DNA from: WHSW01 sp963767475
Lineage (GTDB): Bacteria; Actinomycetota; Thermoleophilia; Solirubrobacterales; 70-9
DNA length: 64,000 bases
Direction of reading: 5' to 3'
Assembly (NCBI GenBank): GCA_963767475.1
Contig: CAVYEI010000003.1
Coordinates: 62,001-126,000 of the forward strand
The position numbers and the translations under genes are program-made. This document shows positions 25,405 through 33,879 of this stretch, in pieces. Position 1 is the first letter of the stretch, and each line of letters opens with the position of its first letter. Below the pieces are notes generated by a model. That model was not told the origin of the DNA. It worked only from the letters and a program-made list of their open reading frames with translations, and did no database searches.

Positions 25405-26127
25405 CTAGCTCTTGTAGATCACCTGGCCGGCGATGTAGCAGTAGTTGTTCGCCGGGGTCGGGTCGTTGACCTTCAGGTAGGAGGTCAGGTTGAGCGTCGC
25501 CGGGGTGGCGCCGGCACCGCCGTCACCGGCCACCAGCTCGACGCTCAGGGTGCCGGCGATCATGCCGTTGATCGGGAAGCTCGTTGGGTTGATCACGATC
25601 GGCGAGCTCGGCGAGGTCGAGGTGTAGCGGTCGTTGAGCGCGTTGTCGAAGGTGCCGGCGCCCTGGAAGCTGGTCAAGCTCATCACCGTCCGCGGCCCCT
25701 CCTGGGCGGGAGTGAGGCTGAGGCTCTGCTGCGAGGGGTTGCAGGTGATCGCCAGCGTGCCGATCCCGGGGATCGCGGTGCTGGCCGAGTCACGGCCGCT
25801 GAAGTTGCCCTCGCGCCAGTTGACGCTCAGGTCGAGGACGTGATCGGTGCCGGCGGCGCCCGCCACGCCCTGGGGTCCCGTGTCACCCTTCGGGCCACGC
25901 TCGCCCTTGCGACCCCGATGGCCTCGCGGTCCGCGCTTGCCCCGCTTCGCGCTCGTCGCCGCGTCTGAGCCGGAAGCCGCGGCTGGGCCTTGCCCGGCGG
26001 CCGGCGCGGCGCGGATCTCGCTCGCCGAGCGGGTATCGCCATCGCCGCCCAGCGCTCCGGCGATCCCGATCGCGGCGATCGCCAGCACGGCGCCGAAGAC
26101 GAGCACTCTGATCATGTTCATGCGCAT
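25405..26127 (-). CDS. secreted collagen-like protein (paralogue 2)
   Basis: The product has 240 residues: an N-terminal hydrophobic signal anchor (about 5-27), a spacer, then about ten uninterrupted Gly-X-Y triplets (about 62-92, for example GPRGHRGRKGERGPKGD). The C-terminal globular domain (about 95-240) shares W-x2-GN[FY]-x-G-x-D and PGIG-x5-C-x-P with the gene immediately upstream. The short collagen stretch is very basic. Function is unknown; collagen-like bacterial proteins often form trimeric surface fibres. ATG at 26127 is eight bases after the stop of the paralogue. Alternative ATGs lie at 26121 and 26115. Confidence 0.8.
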   Translation of the reverse strand: MRMNMIRVLVFGAVLAIAAIGIAGALGGDGDTRSASEIRAAPAAGQGPAAASGSDAATSAKRGKRGPRGHRGRKGERGPKGDTGPQGVAGAAGTDHVLDLSVNWREGNFSGRDSASTAIPGIGTLAITCNPSQQSLSLTPAQEGPRTVMSLTSFQGAGTFDNALNDRYTSTSPSSPIVINPTSFPINGMIAGTLSVELVAGDGGAGATPATLNLTSYLKVNDPTPANNYCYIAGQVIYKS

Positions 26128-26135
26128 CGTCTGTC

Positions 26136-26837
26136 TCAGCCCCCGGTCCCGGTGCTGAAGCTACCGGCAACGAAGCAGCGCGGCGAGCCGTCGGTGAAGT
26201 TCCAGTGCCAGGAGAGCTGGAAGGTGGTCGAGCGAGGGCCCGGGCCGCCGGGGCCGAAATGGTCGCCCGCCGAGCTGATCTGGCCGATGAACGAGCCTGT
26301 GCTCTTGGGGTCGGCGCCGTTGAGGTCGACGCTCATGCTCTCGTTGAAGTCGGCCCCGCTGTTGTCGGGGTCGGTGTCGTATCCCTTGCGCGCGGTGCGC
26401 ACGACCGACTCGGTCTGATCGCCGACGTCGCCGCGGGCCGAGGGCTTCTGCAGCCGCACGGTCCAGAGCGCGGTATCGGCGTCGGGGTTGTCGGGGAAGA
26501 ACCGGATCCACTGGCGGTCGGGGGCGCAGCGAACCTCGCCGTGGCCGATACCGGGGGCGTTGAAGCCCTGCGCGTCGTGGCCGGCGTAGTTGCCGTTCTG
26601 CCAGGCGATCGCGATGTCCTGCTTGAGCAGGCCCGGGGCGCTGGTCCCGGCCGAGCCGGCGTCGCCCTGCTGGCCCTGCTCTCCACGATGGCCCTGGGGG
26701 CCGCGCGGGCCGCGCGGGCCACGGTCGTCCTTGCCGGCGATGGCGATCGAGACGGCGCCGGTCGCGGCGGCAGCCGCGAGCAACGCCACGGCGGCTACTT
26801 GAACTTGAGAACGGCGCTTGTTGACTTGATTCCGCAT
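26136..26837 (-). CDS. secreted collagen-like protein (paralogue 1)
   Basis: A 233-residue exported protein: a basic N-terminus, a hydrophobic segment (about 13-35), about nine Gly-X-Y triplets (about 39-66, GPRGPRGPQGHRG) and a C-terminal domain sharing key positions with the next gene (W-x-NGNY-x-G-x-D, PGIG, C-x-P). ATG at 26837 lies inside the last 43 bases of the upstream gene, so the two genes overlap out of frame. The longer open frame towards 27518 is antisense-like filler. Together with its neighbours it forms a three-gene secreted-protein operon. Confidence 0.8.
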   Translation of the reverse strand: MRNQVNKRRSQVQVAAVALLAAAAATGAVSIAIAGKDDRGPRGPRGPQGHRGEQGQQGDAGSAGTSAPGLLKQDIAIAWQNGNYAGHDAQGFNAPGIGHGEVRCAPDRQWIRFFPDNPDADTALWTVRLQKPSARGDVGDQTESVVRTARKGYDTDPDNSGADFNESMSVDLNGADPKSTGSFIGQISSAGDHFGPGGPGPRSTTFQLSWHWNFTDGSPRCFVAGSFSTGTGG

Positions 26838-27553
26838 TCGTGAGGCTGATCGATCCTGCCCTCGACCACCAAGGAGTAGCCGCCGGCCTGCAGCGGCTTG
26901 CTCAGTCGATTGTGCAGGAAAGCGGTTCCGAATAGAACCCCTAGCCTGCCTCGGCCGAATAGTTCGCCGTCGAAGGAGTAAACCCGCCCGGTGAGCTTTC
27001 GGATCACCGGCCCGCGGGTCTCGAGCTGGACCGAGAGGAAGCCGCCGTAGTCGGCCGCCTGGCCACCGGGGCGGTCCGGGAACTTGATCGGCAGCTTCTC
27101 GCGACAGTCGCGAAAGCTGACCACCTTCGTGCGCTGGAGCTCGCCGCAGCCCGCCACGGTGCCCTTGATCACGAGCGTGTACTTGCCCGCCTGCATCGGA
27201 AAGCGGAGCTTCGCCCGCCCCTTGTCGCCGATAGAGAAGTCGCCGAGCTTCTTCGACTCGCCGAGCTTGAACCCCTGGAAGGTGTAGATCTGGATCTGCC
27301 AGTTGCGGATCGTCGGGCCCCGGGTCTCGGCGTAGACGGGCACCTTCTTCGTGTACTCGAGCGCGTAGCGGTCGCCGAACTTGCTCAACACCTTCGCCTT
27401 GACCGGCAGCTGCTTGCAGCTGCGCGCCGACGCATCCGGGGGCTGCGCCAAGACCGCCGCCGCGGCGGCAACCAGCGCCAGTGCAACCAAGCATGCACGG
27501 CGGCCGTGCGTGAGCCACCCGCCCGTGCCTGTCGCCTGCTCAGACAGGTTCAT
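26795..27553 (-). CDS. secreted two-repeat protein of unknown function
   Basis: A 252-residue exported protein. The signal peptide covers about residues 1-43, and the mature part holds two beta-rich repeats of about 95 residues. Each has the block ETRGP-x-IR followed by a Y-[TS]-F segment (around residues 88 and 185), then a strand like LQAGGYSLVVEG. One Cys pair per repeat (for example CGELQRTKVVSFRDC) suggests disulfides. ATG at 27553 is preceded by AAGGCAGGT; this site sits in a small hairpin (27553-27568). It heads the operon with the two collagen-like genes and is divergent from a PRC-barrel gene. I do not recognise the family. Confidence 0.78.
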   Translation of the reverse strand: MNLSEQATGTGGWLTHGRRACLVALALVAAAAAVLAQPPDASARSCKQLPVKAKVLSKFGDRYALEYTKKVPVYAETRGPTIRNWQIQIYTFQGFKLGESKKLGDFSIGDKGRAKLRFPMQAGKYTLVIKGTVAGCGELQRTKVVSFRDCREKLPIKFPDRPGGQAADYGGFLSVQLETRGPVIRKLTGRVYSFDGELFGRGRLGVLFGTAFLHNRLSKPLQAGGYSLVVEGRIDQPHECGIKSTSAVLKFK

Positions 27554-27568
27554 ACCTGCCTTCAGGTA
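27553..27568 (-). promoter_or_regulatory. hairpin carrying the ribosome-binding site of the 27553 gene
   Basis: In the minus-strand mRNA TACCTG and CAGGTA pair perfectly around an AAGG loop, and the A of the start ATG is the last paired base. The Shine-Dalgarno-like AAGG is thus displayed in the loop. The element could regulate translation or be fortuitous. Confidence 0.4.
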
Positions 27569-27659
27569 GTTGCGGGTGTATTCTGGACGTGTCAGGCCGA
27601 CGGGTGAGGGGTATGGAAGCCTCGCCGATGGCTGAATCAGCACGGAGAACTGGGTTACG

Positions 27660-28313
27660 GTGATCGAGGAACTGCGCAGCATCGCGCGTCCGGGGCTTCA
27701 GGAAGCCCTCGGATGGGTCGGCTTTCGAGTCGATGACATCTACGGCGCCAACGTCGGCAAGCTCGAGGACGTCTGGGTCGACCCGCAAACCGGCGAGCCG
27801 CGCTGGCTGCTGGTCCGCAGCGGGCGCTTCGGCGGCCACCACCGGCTGATCCCGTTCGAGGACGCGACCGCTGGCGCCGGCCACATCTGGATCCCGTTCG
27901 AGCGCGACTCCGTCCGTCACGCTCCGGGTGTCTCGCCCTCCGAGTCGCTCACGCGCGAGCTCGATTCGAGGCTCAAGGCCCACTATGCGGCGGCCCGTGT
28001 CGGAGCCGGGGCCAGTGTCACCCCGCGCCCCGCGGCCGAACGCGGCGGCAGGCCGCAGGTGCGACGTGGCCAGCAGCCGCGCGAGGTCGCGCCGGCCGCT
28101 CCGATCCCACTCTCGCGTGCGCGCGAACAGCGCCGCCGTGACACGACCGCGGCCAGCGCGCTCGACGGCCTCGCCGTCGAAGTCAGCGAGGCGGCGATCC
28201 GGCTCGAGGGCGTGGGCGAGCTCGACGGCCAGCCGGTCGAGATCATGCTCGAGGGCCAGTTCACCGGCACCGTCCGGCCGCTCGCCGAGCCCGGTCGCGC
28301 CGCCCGCGCCTAG
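27660..28313 (+). CDS. PRC-barrel domain protein
   Basis: A 217-residue cytoplasmic protein. Residues about 18-90 form a PRC barrel (GFRVDDIYGANVGKLEDVWVDPQTGEPRWLLVRSG pattern, then LIPFEDA). A basic, Pro/Arg/Ala-rich linker (about 110-160) follows, then a second beta-type segment (LDGLAVEVSEAAIRLEG). PRC barrels act in RNA processing, photosynthesis or as regulatory modules; no specific role can be assigned here. It starts at GTG 27660, about 100 bases from the divergent secreted-protein gene, and converges on the glycosyltransferase operon. Confidence 0.82.
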   Translation: MIEELRSIARPGLQEALGWVGFRVDDIYGANVGKLEDVWVDPQTGEPRWLLVRSGRFGGHHRLIPFEDATAGAGHIWIPFERDSVRHAPGVSPSESLTRELDSRLKAHYAAARVGAGASVTPRPAAERGGRPQVRRGQQPREVAPAAPIPLSRAREQRRRDTTAASALDGLAVEVSEAAIRLEGVGELDGQPVEIMLEGQFTGTVRPLAEPGRAARA

Positions 28314-28327
28314 CGCCTCGGACCTGC

Positions 28328-30013
28328 TCAAGGAACGGTCTCCACCGGCGCCAGCGGCTGCTCGGCTTCCGGCGATCCGACGACGCGCAGGAGCACGTAG
28401 CGATCGTTCTGCGCGACCGGCTCGAGGAACGGCACATCGCCGTCCTGGACCCCGGGATACTGGGCCTGGATCCGCCCGGCGTCGGAGCGGTCGACGAGCA
28501 TGAACTCGACCTTCCCGAACGGATCCTCGAGCACCTTCTGCCACTCGTCGTCGCCCTGGTCGACGCGGTCGAAGAAGATCTGCGGCTCCCCGGTGATATC
28601 GATGACGCCGAAAGTACGGGCGTTGTCGGTGAGGATCTCCCGGGTTCCGGCGTCGAGCTCCTCGATGTAGTTCGCCATCTCGCGCTCGGCGGCGATCCCG
28701 ACCGTGAACCCGCCGCGCGAGCTGGCGCCCTCCTGGTCATCGCCGCTGAACACGGCACGGGTGAACGACTGCTCGAGGTTCTGGTGGGGAAAGCTCTGCA
28801 TCTGGCTCCAGGCGATCGGCAGCGCGACCACGCCGCCGATGAAGGCGAGCGCGATCACGATCCCGCGCAGGTCCTCGGCCGCCCAGTGCAGCCAGGCGAC
28901 GCCGGCGAGGCAGGCGACCATCGCCGGCAGCGCGTCGTGGAGCTCGATCGCCGCGAGGCTGTCGTCGACCGCGGCGCGGCCGAAGAGGAAGGCGATGTTG
29001 ATCAGGATCAGCCCGGCGATCCCGACCGAGATCGCCCGTGGCGTGCCGCTGAACAACAGCAGCGGCACCATCAGCAAGGTGAGCGGGAAGATCAGCTCGA
29101 CCCGGACCACGTTGCGGATCGCCTCGCCGATGCCGAAGTCGGGGCTGGCGGTGAGCGCGGCGTTGACCGGCTCGCCCGACTGCGAGATCCAGCCGAACGG
29201 ATCGCCGATCACGGCGGCGTTGAAGAGGATCCAGATGCCGGCGGCGTAGAAGAGCGGCGCGAGGAAGGCGATCACGGTCCCCTGGATCTCGAGATCGCCG
29301 CGGCCGGCGGTCGCCAGCGCGGCGGCGATCACGAAGCCGAGGAAGACGGCCCAGATGATGAACTCGTAGTGGGTCAGCGCCGCCAGCGCGACCGCCAGCC
29401 CGCCGCCGATGATGTAGCGCGCCGAGCCGCTGCGCCCCCAGGCGACGAAGCAGAAGAGCGTGAACGAGGCGAAGAAGATGTAGGTCATGTCCGAGGCGCC
29501 GTTGGTGGCGTAGAAGACGAACATCGGGTTGACCGCGACCAGCGCCAGCAGCGCCCAGCGGATCGGCCGGGTCATGTCGCCGAAGGAGAACATCCGGTCG
29601 AGGAAGGTGAGCGACCCGGCCGCGAACAGGGCCGAGTGCAGGGGCAGGGCGAGGCCGGAGGTGGCGAGCGGCTTGATCGCCGCCAGCGGCAGGATCGTGA
29701 AGGTGTCGATCGGCGGCACGTCGAAGCCGATCGCCGCCAGCTTCGCCGGGTCGTTGTACCAGACCATGAAGGCCCGGTTGAGGCTGTCGAGTGCGTCGAA
29801 GGAGACGAGGTGCTGGTTCGCCACCAGCTGGGCCCCGAGCAGGAAGTAGCCGACCGCGAAGACGACGAAGATCAGCAGCGACTCGTAGCCGCGAACCGGC
29901 GCCAGCGGCTGCACGCTCGGTCGCGAGGCCTCGATCATCGGCCCGGCCGCAATCGCCGGATCGTCGCGGTCGTCGAAATCGCCGCGGCGCAGGGTGCCGG
30001 TGGCGGCCTCCAT
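28328..30013 (-). CDS. polytopic GT-C-like glycosyltransferase, end of seven-gene operon
   Basis: A 561-residue membrane protein with about eleven hydrophobic helices between residues 45 and 400 and a C-terminal extracytoplasmic domain of about 150 residues. A conserved acidic loop (SFDALDSLNRAFMVWYND, about 72-90) follows the first helix, as in GT-C enzymes of the ArnT/PMT type that use polyprenyl-linked sugars. The assignment rests on topology and this loop. ATG at 30013 shares one base with the stop of the NfrB-like gene (TGATG); a TTG one codon upstream is not needed. It probably completes a cell-surface glycopolymer pathway. Confidence 0.78.
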   Translation of the reverse strand: MEAATGTLRRGDFDDRDDPAIAAGPMIEASRPSVQPLAPVRGYESLLIFVVFAVGYFLLGAQLVANQHLVSFDALDSLNRAFMVWYNDPAKLAAIGFDVPPIDTFTILPLAAIKPLATSGLALPLHSALFAAGSLTFLDRMFSFGDMTRPIRWALLALVAVNPMFVFYATNGASDMTYIFFASFTLFCFVAWGRSGSARYIIGGGLAVALAALTHYEFIIWAVFLGFVIAAALATAGRGDLEIQGTVIAFLAPLFYAAGIWILFNAAVIGDPFGWISQSGEPVNAALTASPDFGIGEAIRNVVRVELIFPLTLLMVPLLLFSGTPRAISVGIAGLILINIAFLFGRAAVDDSLAAIELHDALPAMVACLAGVAWLHWAAEDLRGIVIALAFIGGVVALPIAWSQMQSFPHQNLEQSFTRAVFSGDDQEGASSRGGFTVGIAAEREMANYIEELDAGTREILTDNARTFGVIDITGEPQIFFDRVDQGDDEWQKVLEDPFGKVEFMLVDRSDAGRIQAQYPGVQDGDVPFLEPVAQNDRYVLLRVVGSPEAEQPLAPVETVP

Positions 30014-32229
30014 CAACTACCCCCCTCCCCCGGCCGGCTGCCGGGCGCATGGGCGCGACCGGCGTCGAGGCCGTGCTCGGTCTTCTCCCAGTAGAAGGGC
30101 TTCGTGAACAGCTGGATGAAGCCGCGATAGGCGGCGATCGACATCAGTCCCCAGTACAGCGGCGAGAACAGGGCGTAGCGGGTCAGCGAGTAGAGCCCGC
30201 GCTGGAGCGTGCCGGCGACCGTCAGGTAGACGAAGATGAAGTTGCCGAGGAAGAGCTGGAACGAGGCCGCGTAGTAGACGAAGCCGGGGAACAGATCCTC
30301 GATCACGCCCGCCTCGGTGAACAGCCAGATCGTCGTCAGCGCCCAGAAGATCGGGTTGAGCAGGAAGACGACGGTGCCGCCGATGATGCACTGGAAGGAG
30401 AGAAAGCTGCGGAAGCCGATCTCGCGCAGGAGGCGGAACGGATGGCGCATGTGCACGAGGTAGGTCTGGAAGTAGCCCTTGATCCAGCGCGAGCGCTGGC
30501 GAATCCAGTTCGGCAGCACCGAGTTCGCCTCCTCGAGCGTGGTCGAGTCGAGCATCGCGGTCTTGTAGCCCGCCTTGTGCAGCCGCAGCCCGAGGTCGGC
30601 GTCCTCGGTGGTGTTGAACGGATCCCAGGCGCCGAGGTCGGCGAGCACCTGAGCGTCGAAGTGGTTCGAGGTGCCGCCGAGCGGGATCGGCGCGTCGGAG
30701 GCGTCCAGCCCCGGCAGCAGGATGTCGAACCACTGCGCGTACTCGGTGGCGAAGAACCGGGTGAGCAGGTTCTGCTCGGTGTTGAAGTAGTTGAGCTTGC
30801 ACTGGATGCAGACGACGTCCTCCTCCGAGCGACCGAAGCCGACGAAGACCTTCTTCAGCTGATCGGGGTCGGGCTCGTCCTCGGCGTCGTAGATGACGAT
30901 GAAGCTGCCGGTCGACTGGGCGAGGCCGTAGTTGCAGGCCTTCGGCTTCGTCTTCGGCTGGCTGTCGGGGACGATGATCGGCTTGAAATGCGGCGCCAGC
31001 CCCATCTGCTCGACGATCTCGATCGACTCGGTGTCGTCCTCCTCCAACAGCAGCATCACCTCGAGCTTCGTCTTCGGATAGTCGAGGCCGTTGAGGTTGT
31101 CGACCAGCTTCGGCAGCACCCCGGCCTCCTTGTACAGCGGCACCAGGATCGTGTAGGTCGGCAGGTCGCGCTCGTCGACCGCGGCCACCTCCTCGTCGGT
31201 GATCACGAGCTCGCGCCGGCGACCGAAGGAGTCGTAGAAGAGCTTCAGCTTGTAGAGCGAGACGACCGCGTAGACGGTCACCGAGATCGTCGTCAACACG
31301 ATCCCGGTGGTCAGCGGGTCGATCACGAAGCCGGCGATCACGGCGAGCACGCAGGCGATCAGGAACACCTGCTGGGCCCCGGTGACGACTCGGTTGGCGC
31401 AGTCCTCGGGGAAGCGGGTGAGCAGCTCGGTGCGCGCCGCGCGCACGTACTCGTCCTGGTGCACGGTCCGCAGCAGCCGGTCGATCGCCGAGCGCGCCGT
31501 CAGGTAGATCCTGATCCGCAGCTCGGTGTGCTCGCGGATCTCGGCGTAGGCCTCGTCGTCGAGGATGTCGGCGCAGAGCAGGTAGAGCGCCTCGGAATCG
31601 ACGTCGATCGGCAGGCAGCGATGGGCGCGCTGGATCTGCTCGGGGATCATCGCCAGCGCCGCGGGGTTGAGCTCGATCCCCTCCGGGTCGACGTGCGGGA
31701 CCTGCAGCTGCTCGGCGAGCGCCGCGGCGAGATCGTCCTCGCGGATCAACTGCTCCTGAAACAGGATCTCCCCCAGCCGGCTGCCCGTCCGGTCCTGGGT
31801 CTCGAGGCCCTCGGTGAGGTCGTCGGCGCTGATCAGCCCGCGCTCGAGCAGGATGCCGCCGAGGCGGCCCGGCTCGGGCGCGTACTCGTCGAGCTCGGGC
31901 CCCGGGGCGAACGCGCCGTAGTCGCCGAGGCCCTCGTAGACGCGGTCGATCGCGCGCCCGATCTCGTCCGCGCCGGCAAGGCAGATCCGCAGCGGCTGCC
32001 CGGTGAGCGTCCGGGCGACCTCGATCCCGAGCTCGTCGCGCGGGTCGGCGACGGCGACGGTCAGATACCCGTCGGCGGCCGAGACCGGCAGGATCGCGAA
32101 GTGGCGCGCGACCCGCTCGGGCAGCAGTTGCGCGGCCAGCGGGTTGACCGGGTCGGGGCCGCCCTCGGGTGGGTCGAGGCGCACGGGTCCGGAGACCGGG
32201 ATCTCGGCAATCGGCCGGTCGCCGATCAT
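30013..32229 (-). CDS. NfrB-like family 2 glycosyltransferase with tandem MshEN c-di-GMP motifs
   Basis: A 738-residue protein. Residues 35-260 form T2SSE/MshEN-like regulatory modules. Two 24-residue motifs of the form RLGx2L...Lx3Lx2Q lie at 122-145 and 151-174, separated by exactly five residues, the published c-di-GMP-binding arrangement of MshEN. The second motif lacks the central glycine. Two helices (about 288-325) lead to a GT2 catalytic domain with YDAEDEPD, TEDADLG and a QRSRW processive-type motif (about 578-582), then four or more C-terminal helices. ATG at 32229 has GGAGGA at 7-base spacing. It probably makes an exopolysaccharide in response to c-di-GMP. Confidence 0.88.
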   Translation of the reverse strand: MIGDRPIAEIPVSGPVRLDPPEGGPDPVNPLAAQLLPERVARHFAILPVSAADGYLTVAVADPRDELGIEVARTLTGQPLRICLAGADEIGRAIDRVYEGLGDYGAFAPGPELDEYAPEPGRLGGILLERGLISADDLTEGLETQDRTGSRLGEILFQEQLIREDDLAAALAEQLQVPHVDPEGIELNPAALAMIPEQIQRAHRCLPIDVDSEALYLLCADILDDEAYAEIREHTELRIRIYLTARSAIDRLLRTVHQDEYVRAARTELLTRFPEDCANRVVTGAQQVFLIACVLAVIAGFVIDPLTTGIVLTTISVTVYAVVSLYKLKLFYDSFGRRRELVITDEEVAAVDERDLPTYTILVPLYKEAGVLPKLVDNLNGLDYPKTKLEVMLLLEEDDTESIEIVEQMGLAPHFKPIIVPDSQPKTKPKACNYGLAQSTGSFIVIYDAEDEPDPDQLKKVFVGFGRSEEDVVCIQCKLNYFNTEQNLLTRFFATEYAQWFDILLPGLDASDAPIPLGGTSNHFDAQVLADLGAWDPFNTTEDADLGLRLHKAGYKTAMLDSTTLEEANSVLPNWIRQRSRWIKGYFQTYLVHMRHPFRLLREIGFRSFLSFQCIIGGTVVFLLNPIFWALTTIWLFTEAGVIEDLFPGFVYYAASFQLFLGNFIFVYLTVAGTLQRGLYSLTRYALFSPLYWGLMSIAAYRGFIQLFTKPFYWEKTEHGLDAGRAHAPGSRPGEGGS

Positions 32230-32375
32230 CAGCCCGTCCTCCGGCGGTCGATGGCGAAGATCACGTAGCCGATCGCCAGCAGGATCAGGGGCGCGAGTAC
32301 GAAGCCGCCGAAGAAGACCGCGACGGCGACGAGGAAGATCATCGCGATCAGCGTGTTGAGGATCGCCGAGCCCAT
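32229..32375 (-). CDS. 48-residue membrane protein
   Basis: A small gene fitted exactly between its neighbours. ATG at 32375 shares one base with the stop of the 155-aa gene (TGATG), and its TGA at 32231-32229 shares one base with the ATG of the glycosyltransferase (TGATG). The product starts MGSAILNTLIAMIF, contains one or two hydrophobic helices (about 4-40) with an FFGG turn, and ends IDRRRTG, so the C-terminus is probably cytoplasmic. The double overlap and consistent membrane character support a real gene. It may be a small subunit of the glycosyltransferase. Confidence 0.8.
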   Translation of the reverse strand: MGSAILNTLIAMIFLVAVAVFFGGFVLAPLILLAIGYVIFAIDRRRTG

Positions 32376-32842
32376 CAGTCGATCGCCCCGAGGTCGATCT
32401 GCAGACCCGTCGCGGTGACGCTGACGAGCGCATCGGGCAGCCGCTCGCGGACCTGGCGCTGAAGCGGCGCGTCCTCGCTCGCCAGGCTGATCTCGAACCC
32501 CGCCCGTCCGTCGGCGAAATGCAGCAGGCGCGACGCCGCCACGGCCGGCAATGACGCCAGCCGCCGTTCGAACGCGTCGAGGTCGGCGAGGCCGTCGAAC
32601 GGACCCGCCTCCACCATCGCCCTCGCGCCGGCTTCGTCCACAGCCGGCAGGTCGGGCACCGGGGCGAGCGGCACCGGGCGCCCGGGCCGGCGCGTCCCGA
32701 CGTGCGGATCGCTGTAACGGGCGGCGAAGATCGCCGACGGCACCGCCACCGGCAACTCATCGTGTCCGCCCAGCGAGCCGTTGCCCGCCGGTGGCAGCAT
32801 GCGCTCGGGATCGGGGCTGAGGTGGTTCGGTTCGATCGTCAT
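32375..32842 (-). CDS. 155-residue soluble protein of unknown function
   Basis: Residues 1-70 are proline-rich and probably disordered. Residues 75-155 look like a compact alpha/beta domain (LADLDAFERRLASLPAV, LLHFADGRAGFEISL, RERLPDALVSV, LQIDLG), a beta-alpha-beta arrangement reminiscent of small ferredoxin-like regulatory folds. There is no signal peptide. ATG at 32842 overlaps the stop of the PstS-like gene by ATGA, and its own stop overlaps the 48-aa gene. Its place before the c-di-GMP-responsive glycosyltransferase suggests an accessory cytoplasmic role. Family not recognised. Confidence 0.75.
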   Translation of the reverse strand: MTIEPNHLSPDPERMLPPAGNGSLGGHDELPVAVPSAIFAARYSDPHVGTRRPGRPVPLAPVPDLPAVDEAGARAMVEAGPFDGLADLDAFERRLASLPAVAASRLLHFADGRAGFEISLASEDAPLQRQVRERLPDALVSVTATGLQIDLGAID

Positions 32843-33879
32843 TGCGTTGCCCCGGGGTTGGAGATTCTCTCGTCCTGGATCGCTTCCAGCGTCGCCGGCA
32901 CCGGGATCAACTCCGCATCCTCGGCCAGTTGCGGAGCCTGGTCGAGGTAGGAGCGCAGGAACTGCTGCACCTCGACCCGGTCGAGGCTGCGATCGGTGGT
33001 GAACAGGTGGAAGGAGCGGCTGAGCGGATAGATGTCCGCGGTGATCGTCTCCGGGGAGGGGAAGATGCAGCCGGCGCCGTTGCCGGAATCGACCTCGAGC
33101 GGGCGCAGCTGCTCCTCGAACTGCTGGTAGTAGGTGAAGCGGAAGATGCCGGCGGCGCCGGGCGGACGCGCGGCGACCGCGGTCCGCACCTGCTCCTCCT
33201 GCTCGAACTCGTGGTAGTCGGGGCGCATCGCCGCCAGGGTCGGATCGGCGATCCCGAGCACGAGCAGCTGGAAAGTGTCGAACTCGGTCGCTCCGGGGCC
33301 GCGCCCGTCGGCGGCGAAGCGCACCGGGAGGAAGTTGGGCGAGATCTCTACCCAGGAGCCGACCGCCGAGTCGGCGCCGAACGCCCCTTGCAGCTGCTCG
33401 ACCGTGACGCAGTCGGCGCCCACGTCGCGCTCGTTTCGAGTGGCGACGACGACGGCTTCGAAGCCGGTGCGAAAGTCGATCACCTCGAGCCCGTTGTCGG
33501 TGCAGGCCTCGAGCTCGGAGGCGGTGATCCGGCGGGCGGAGTCGACGACGTCGATCGTGCCGGCGCAGAGGTCGTCGAAGGCGGTGGCGTCGTCGGTTTC
33601 GCCACCGGTGACCTCGATCGCGAGCCCGCTAGCGCGGCTCTCCTCGGCAAAGCCCCGCAGCGCCATCGGCGTCAGGCTGGAGTCGATCGAGCCTTCGAGC
33701 GCCAGCTCGCCGGCGGGCCGCGGCGGCAGCTCGGGTTCCTGCTCGTTCTGGGCGGCGGTCTCGCTGCCTGTCGTCACCTCGGCGTCGCCGGCGTTCGCGT
33801 CCTCCTCGTCGATCCCGCAGCCGCCGGCCACGAGCAGCGCCGCGAGCAGCAGGCCGGTGGCAAGGCAAATGCGGATCAC
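32839..33879 (-). CDS. PstS-like substrate-binding lipoprotein
   Basis: A 346-residue lipoprotein. The signal peptide ends in a lipobox (VAGGC) near residue 17, followed by an acidic spacer. The remainder matches the phosphate-type periplasmic binding fold: IEGSIDSS-like start, a TGGETDDATAFDDLCAGTIDVVDSARRI segment and VVVATRNE. No permease or ATPase genes lie near, so it probably acts as a surface binding protein within this operon rather than in phosphate import. GTG at 33879 overlaps the stop of the upstream lipoprotein gene (GTGA). Confidence 0.85.
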   Translation of the reverse strand: MIRICLATGLLLAALLVAGGCGIDEEDANAGDAEVTTGSETAAQNEQEPELPPRPAGELALEGSIDSSLTPMALRGFAEESRASGLAIEVTGGETDDATAFDDLCAGTIDVVDSARRITASELEACTDNGLEVIDFRTGFEAVVVATRNERDVGADCVTVEQLQGAFGADSAVGSWVEISPNFLPVRFAADGRGPGATEFDTFQLLVLGIADPTLAAMRPDYHEFEQEEQVRTAVAARPPGAAGIFRFTYYQQFEEQLRPLEVDSGNGAGCIFPSPETITADIYPLSRSFHLFTTDRSLDRVEVQQFLRSYLDQAPQLAEDAELIPVPATLEAIQDERISNPGATQ

